From positions 8,656,665 to 8,720,664 of the forward strand of contig OX419347.1 of NCBI GenBank assembly GCA_948470475.1: 64,000 bases of DNA. Reading direction: 5' to 3'. The stretch is from Galaxea fascicularis (Eukaryota > Cnidaria > Anthozoa > Scleractinia > Euphylliidae). This document shows, piece by piece, positions 57,333 to 64,000 of this stretch. The notes under the pieces were generated by a model. The model was not told the DNA's origin and searched no databases. It was given only the letters and a program-made list of their open reading frames with translations. How positions within the stretch are numbered: the first letter of the stretch is position 1; every line of letters begins with the position of its first letter. A program made the translations under genes and the position numbers.

Positions 57333-60300
57333 ATCATTCGATCACCAAGTTTGTTTTGATACTTTTTGGGGGGGAAGCGGTAAGCGTGCGCTGCTGGCAG
57401 AAATCAATTGGTTTCCTTCTCAGTTAAATAATTTATTCTAGCGTGGTTACAATTGCGCATGAGCAGAATATTATTTGCAGCAAAAACGCATTTAGACGAT
57501 ATTACGCATGAGCAGATCATTATTTGTAGGCAGTTATTTGCAGGTCACGTGGTGGGCTCTCAGCCAATGAAAAGGAAGGAAAATATCCATCGAATGATAA
57601 TGTGTAATAGTTGCTAGTAATTATTACTATTACACTAAATTCTATTTGACGGGTTAAGGAAAATCACTCTAATACAGGAACGAGTACCAGGCTAAATAAA
57701 AATAGGAATACCTCATAAATTAATGTCTCTACGTAAGCTGAAAGCCACTCATTGGGCACTATGGCCTATGCCATGGTAGCGGCTATTACCCCTAAAATGA
57801 GCCCAAGCATTAGCAGCTATGGACAGGTGTGTCGGCCTTGTTAGGCCTTCATCAGAATGACTGACATGGCAAGTGCCTGGGCTCAAGTACCCACATGAAA
57901 AGACATAGGCCTATTGGTAAGGTCTAGAAGCCGAAAAAAAGATGCATTCAAAGCAGAAACGTACTGTAATTTTGTTTTGTCTGTTTCTAATTCTGTTCTC
58001 GCCTGATCATTGGCATTTCAGTGACCCTGCTCTGAAAGGTTTTGGTAATTAGCAAAGGAGCGAGGATGGCATGCACATGCGCATGCCTACTTCTCCATAA
58101 GAGTCTGAGCTGTATGGAAAGGAGAAGCAATGTCATGTAGTCAGTTCTTAAACCATTACCATTTTGCATTATCTTTCCAGAATGAATTAGGGTAGAAAGA
58201 ATGGAAAGAAAACTCAGATCTAGATAAGATGTAGGTTGAAAGTAACTTTAAGAAATGTGAAACAAATCGTGTAAAGCTGAGCTAAAGAAAAGCTTCCGTC
58301 GTTTTGTACGAGCGTTTTGAAAATGCGCTAACTTGCATAATTTTCTGCCGTCTTTCGGCTAGGTTTACTCCAATTTCAAACTTTTCAATTTTTCGCTAAA
58401 GTAAAGCGGAGATTCGCTGGAGCCTTTGAATAATACTTTTGAAAATAGTCTACCAAAAGGGATTTTTTTTGCAACTGGCAACAGATTCTCGATAATTACT
58501 GACAACAGCTCTTAATTATTCATCAGCTGGAGATGGCTGTTGGAATGAGAAGAACCCAGATAACAATCAGTTACCACTCATTTGTGGAGTGGATAAAAAC
58601 CCACTCATTATTTATCAAAATGCAGTTGGTGAAACTGATTGATTCCTCTGTATCCTGTGGTCTGTTTCTTTTGTCTCTGTCGTTTTTCAGTGTCAATCCG
58701 TTCGTGCATTAACCTCTGCATTTCACAGATTTCATTAGGATTCTTTTAAGATCCATATCCTGCAAACTACGACATCAAAACCTAAATAAATCTTAGTTTC
58801 CCCAACTTACGAAATTCATAATAAAAGGATAAGAAACGGGCTAGTAACTACCTTCACTGGAGAGGTGTAAACACATAATAGAACACGCGCGAACACGCGC
58901 GAAAATTGCCAATCCGCGTTTCGTGGAAACACGACACGCGGATGAAAAGAAAGAGTCCGCGTAGTATAGAGCATGCTCGCGTGTCTTCCTCGTTTGACCA
59001 TCACGAAGACTGCTGATGGAGTAATGCGCTGCTTTCCTCGCCATAACAGCCCATTTCACGCTCTTACGAAAGCTTGCGAAGCCTTCCGTGGTAGAGCGAC
59101 TCAAGTTTATCCCAGCCCGCGTGAGCTGCGGAAACTGAGCTGGCTTCCTGCAAATGATCTGAGCACAGGGAGAGCACACTTGCAACATTTTTGTATCGAT
59201 AAATCAGTCAAAGAAAAAACTCTGGACTTTGGATTTTACCACGGATTTTCGAGTCAAAAGCAAATATTCTTAAGGACAATTGTTTCACCTTTCCTAACCC
59301 CCAAATACGTCATATAAATGTTTTGTGTGCTCTATTAAGATTTTAGGCCAACAAACTTGCAAATCCTCGCCTGCTATAGCTTAAGCATTCAGAGAAAGAT
59401 AAGTTTTGACGTGAATCTCCGGCCACTGATCCATAGTAAACTTCTTGCGCTGTTCCAGAGTAAATATTAGAATTTTGCAACACAGGGCACAAAAATGAAC
59501 CACTCACAAGTAAATGTGTTGTATTGCATTTCACAAAACTGTGCATGAGAATGTTTTGTTTTATTTAATTCTCAACTGCCTTCCTTGCAATTTCAGCAAC
59601 AGGTTTTTTTTGAAATGGCAGTGTATGCTAATGGTGATATGCATGTATATGCTTGGCTAACAGGTTTTCTTTTAAAATGGCAGTGTATGCTAATGGCAAC
59701 ATGCTTGGCTGTTCTGTCTTGCATGAAATTGAGGTCCAATTTAGGTCCATGAAATCAATAAAACAGCTAAACATGCTAGCACAGTCACTCACCAGCCTGG
59801 ATTTCTTTCTTCTGACACCAAAGTATGAAATGAGAATAAATTATCACAGGGTTAATTCACATTCCAGTGCAATATATTTCATAGTTCCTTGAACAAGTAT
59901 CCATGGATTGCTTACTTGCAATTTTGTACTGTATCTTTTAACAAAAAAGTCTTAATGTTGTGAGGCATTTCAAAGCAAAGGGGGTAATTTAAGCTTGTAC
60001 ATTCTTTTATTTCATTTTCATGGAACCATTTGAAATAAAAGAGTTGTCATTTCAAACACCTGTCTGCTTTTCCAAACTTGCTCAAGCCATATAATAATAT
60101 TGTAGTTTATGTTTAGTTGAAACAAAGATGGATCACATTCAATCTGATGTATTAAAACTTTAACAGTGTTATACACGATTGGATTTAATTTGTAACCCAG
60201 TTATGACATATCACCATTAAGAAAGCCCTTAAGGAGTCCTACTGTGTGTGTAGTGTCTTCTCTTCCGATTACACACCAGTACAACTGTAGATTGAAGTGA

Positions 60301-60766
60301 TATTTAGATTTCTTTTTGTGTGACCAGTCAAGTAAGTTACTCATGCTGCAGTAAGGCACATAACTAATGGTCGGATTAGAGAGCTTAAAAAAGGTTGGAA
60401 GTGACAGAAAACTGTGTGTCAATGATGCGAAACCAGAGAAGAGACACACAGCATGAACAAAGACGATATTGAATGGATAACTTTATATGCGTGAGAATGG
60501 CTGATATCAGTTTTAATGAACCCCAAGGCTGTTTTGATATAAGGAAATAACTACCTGCAGATGAAAAGGAAGCAAACAACAAAAAAGTTCATTTCAATGC
60601 TTTGCATTTATTTCAGTTTTCTCAAAGTGATGCACACACGAGTGGCATTTACCACATTAATAGTCTTTAATATATTTTTTCTCTTTTTCTCTCGCTCTCT
60701 CTTTAAGACGACGTAATCAAAACATTCTTGGAACTCAAATTTTTAACTTTGTTGTTGGGAAAATCG
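57331..60766. other. long stretch without recognised gene
   Basis: No exon that I can support. Small repeats: a doubled gaacacgcgc near 58882, an inverted pair atccgcgt/acgcggat near 58911-58943, and the tandem duplication at 59598-59710. Confidence 0.4.
59598..59710 (+). repeat. 61-bp imperfect tandem duplication
   Basis: aacaggtttt...aaatggcagtgtatgctaatgg...atgcttggct occurs at 59598-59658 and again at 59659-59710. The second unit lacks about 9 bp (tgatatgcatgt versus caac). Confidence 0.85.
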
Positions 60767-60772
60767 TTTATT
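60767..60772 (-). terminator. candidate polyadenylation signal of the Krüppel-like factor gene
   Basis: AATAAA on the minus strand, about 110 bp after the stop codon. Confidence 0.45.
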
Positions 60773-60878
60773 CCTATTTCGGTTGCAAATAATGCAGATA
60801 CCATATACTTGGAAACAAACTCTGCTTTGCTTATATGGCTCCAAAATTGAAGGCTAATTGTCACATTCCATAGCACCG

Positions 60879-62019
<1,141 letters not shown>

Positions 62020-62109
62020 TTTGAAACCTAGCTATGCACGTTGCAAGCATATCCTGCTTCACTGCACACAGGCAAATAAGCGGTTTCTTGTCCGAAGTCA
62101 TTTGCCTTT

Positions 62110-62245
62110 TTTAACTATCATCTTATTGGCTGCAGGTCGGATTCAATCAAACAATCGCTCAAGAGGAACCAATACAGTGTATTTTACATCCATATTTGGA
62201 GATGACTAAAATAGCTACATCAGGGTTTGAGTATAAAAAGCGGGC
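62110..62245. promoter_or_regulatory. region upstream of the KLF gene with CCAAT and an opposite-facing TATA box
   Basis: On the minus strand, gccaataag (near 62128) lies about 105 bp upstream of the KLF start codon. On the + strand, gtataaaaag (62231-62240) faces away from KLF and is followed by GC-rich sequence. A divergent promoter is possible; no supported + strand gene follows. Confidence 0.3.
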
Positions 62246-62249
62246 TGGG

Positions 62250-64000
62250 ACGAGAGCGTAGTCTCGTGAAGTATCGTCAGACGTGGTTTGTCAGTGGTGT
62301 AATAGTTATTTTGTAGAAGTGGAATGTAACTTATCTTTCAATTCTTCGGATTCTACGGCTACGGAAAGAAAGTATACCGGAATTTTCTTTTCAGTTCGTA
62401 CAAATTTTTACTAGCCTCATATGATAACTCATCGTTGTCAGACAAACTTCAGGTTGTTTCTGCTTACATTACACTGTACGTATCATTTAAATGATTCCTG
62501 AGAAGCGGTGTACCATTCTGGCAAGTATATCAATCTGGCTTGCACATTCGTCACGGAATCCCTCTGGAATCCAAGTTCAAATGGACAGTCTAGAATCCAA
62601 ATATTCGTGCTAATTTATCGGTCTGGCAATGAACCTCGACAGACTTGAATATTTATATTTGTACCTTTCTCAATCAATTTATAATCAGATAGGATTGAAA
62701 TGTTACCACCGATTTCAGTACTTCGATTTTAAATCGAGGAGATTTCACTACTTCCTGCAGGCATCGCAGTGGAACATTTTTTCTTTAATTGATACATTTC
62801 GAGCGGCCGAAGGTCTCGCAGAATGTGATCAGACTGGTAGAAGTAAACTGCAAAACAAATATTATGTTTTTGTTTTGATCACGTACAACGAGGCGGCTAA
62901 TTTAGTATTAAAATTTGCAAACTGGCGCGGGGCTTGTGCCAGAATATAAAGAAAATATCAAAAAAACAATAATATCGCAATTCTTAATACATTCACGGTG
63001 GTCTTTCCTTATAAGTTAAAAAATAAACCAAAGATTGTCACTGCTAAATAACCTGTGGCACCCAGGGTACGTTGCGCACCCGCTCTCGTGCGAAACGAAT
63101 GTAAGACGGCTGACCATAGCCATCAGTTGGCAAAATTCGAACTTATTCTAGTAAATACGTTAGACGCTCTTAATGAAACTGCGCATATTGTGGTCAGCAT
63201 TAAAGAACTTTCGATTCCTGGTTGAATCATTCCTCTCATTTTTACAGCATTACGTAGGCGTGCAAAAACCACTTCTAATTGTTTGGCGTCAGTTTTTTGG
63301 TACGTGCACGTGAACAATTTTGAAATAGTACAAAGAGTAAATTTTCGATCCTGTTCTAATCTCTCCATAATTGTTGTTTTTATTTTTTTTATTTTTCGCG
63401 CTTTATTATTATTTGCTATATTACACCCTAACAACTTGTTTGGATGACACGATAGTTAAGTCAGAAAAAAAGTATTTTAACTCAATCAAACTGAAGCGAA
63501 TCATAAGCTAGACAGATTCCACTGAGATTCACGAAAGAATAGTTTTGATGAGAATTTGAACAGGTTTTTGTTTGATCACTCAGACTCCACTGAATAGAAT
63601 TATAGAAATACTATATTGCAAATGCCATTTGTTCGGCTTTCTTGATCCTTCTCAGTAATAAAACATGGTAGAGCATTCCATTCCGAGGTGAACCGACTTT
63701 GCCTCCTCTACGTCCATCTTGCGTTTCTCGTTTCTGCTTAATTTCTTCTTATGGAAGCTACCTTGTGTTTGAAATATTACGGGAGTGGTCCACAATGAAC
63801 GGCGAGCGTCACTGATTAGTTCCCTAGGCGATCAAAATTCTCCCTAGTGTAAACTGACCAGCCGAGATGAACTGCTCCGGACTAATTCTATATATTTGTA
63901 CCAAGAACTTAAAAAAATCATATGAGCTTTTACTGTGTAACTCCTCTACAATTTTGGCGAAGACTGTTAATGAAAATAGCATTTAAATATCCGGCTTTTG
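62250..64000. other. right end of the window without recognised gene
   Basis: Open frames here (106 codons at 62629 on +, 103 codons at 63434 on minus) have no recognisable domain, no splice support and AT-rich, non-coding-like composition. Nothing else was seen. Confidence 0.4.

Overview
This is eukaryotic nuclear DNA. The genes have introns with GT/AG borders, there is a Krüppel-like zinc-finger factor, there are metazoan M14 carboxypeptidases with a transthyretin-like domain, and there are tRNA-derived SINEs, a LINE fragment and a Harbinger transposon. Several short dispersed repeats (a MITE with ccttgttcccagg ends, a repeat rich in ggtctgaaatagggta) resemble repeats I associate with anthozoan cnidarians such as stony corals. 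That assignment is inference and I cannot name the species.

Positions 1-32749 are a single macrosatellite: 18 complete or nearly complete head-to-tail copies of a ~1651-bp unit plus a partial 19th copy. The array runs off the left edge of the window. Copies are nearly identical and differ mainly in the length of a C-tract and a few marker variants. Each unit contains a ~280-bp inverted-repeat module. The right edge of the array falls exactly at the outer end of that module, next to a small perfect palindrome. Copy 12 is split by a 2120-bp DNA transposon (18611-20730) with 97-bp terminal inverted repeats and a 9-bp target duplication. It carries a decayed RecQ-like helicase start and a nested hairpin.

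To the right of the array lies gene-bearing DNA. First come the last two exons of an unrecognised + strand gene (32750-34027), abutting the satellite. A minus-strand terminal exon with a CAP-Gly domain converges on it (36222-36798). Next is a divergent pair of secreted M14 N/E-type zinc carboxypeptidases: gene A on the minus strand (45844 to about 38415) and gene B on the plus strand (46860-49193), sharing a ~1-kb intergenic region. A structurally complete Harbinger transposon (39269-43467; 39-bp perfect TIRs, a Myb/SANT protein and a DDE transposase) sits in the second intron of gene A.

After gene B come a decayed LINE reverse transcriptase (50514-51917), a two-exon stretch of an unrecognised plus-strand gene (54787-56327), and a long stretch with only small inverted and tandem repeats. 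Last is a two-exon Krüppel-like factor gene on the minus strand (62019-60879). No CRISPR array, rRNA or convincing functional tRNA was seen; the tRNA-like sequences are SINE heads or pseudo-tRNAs.
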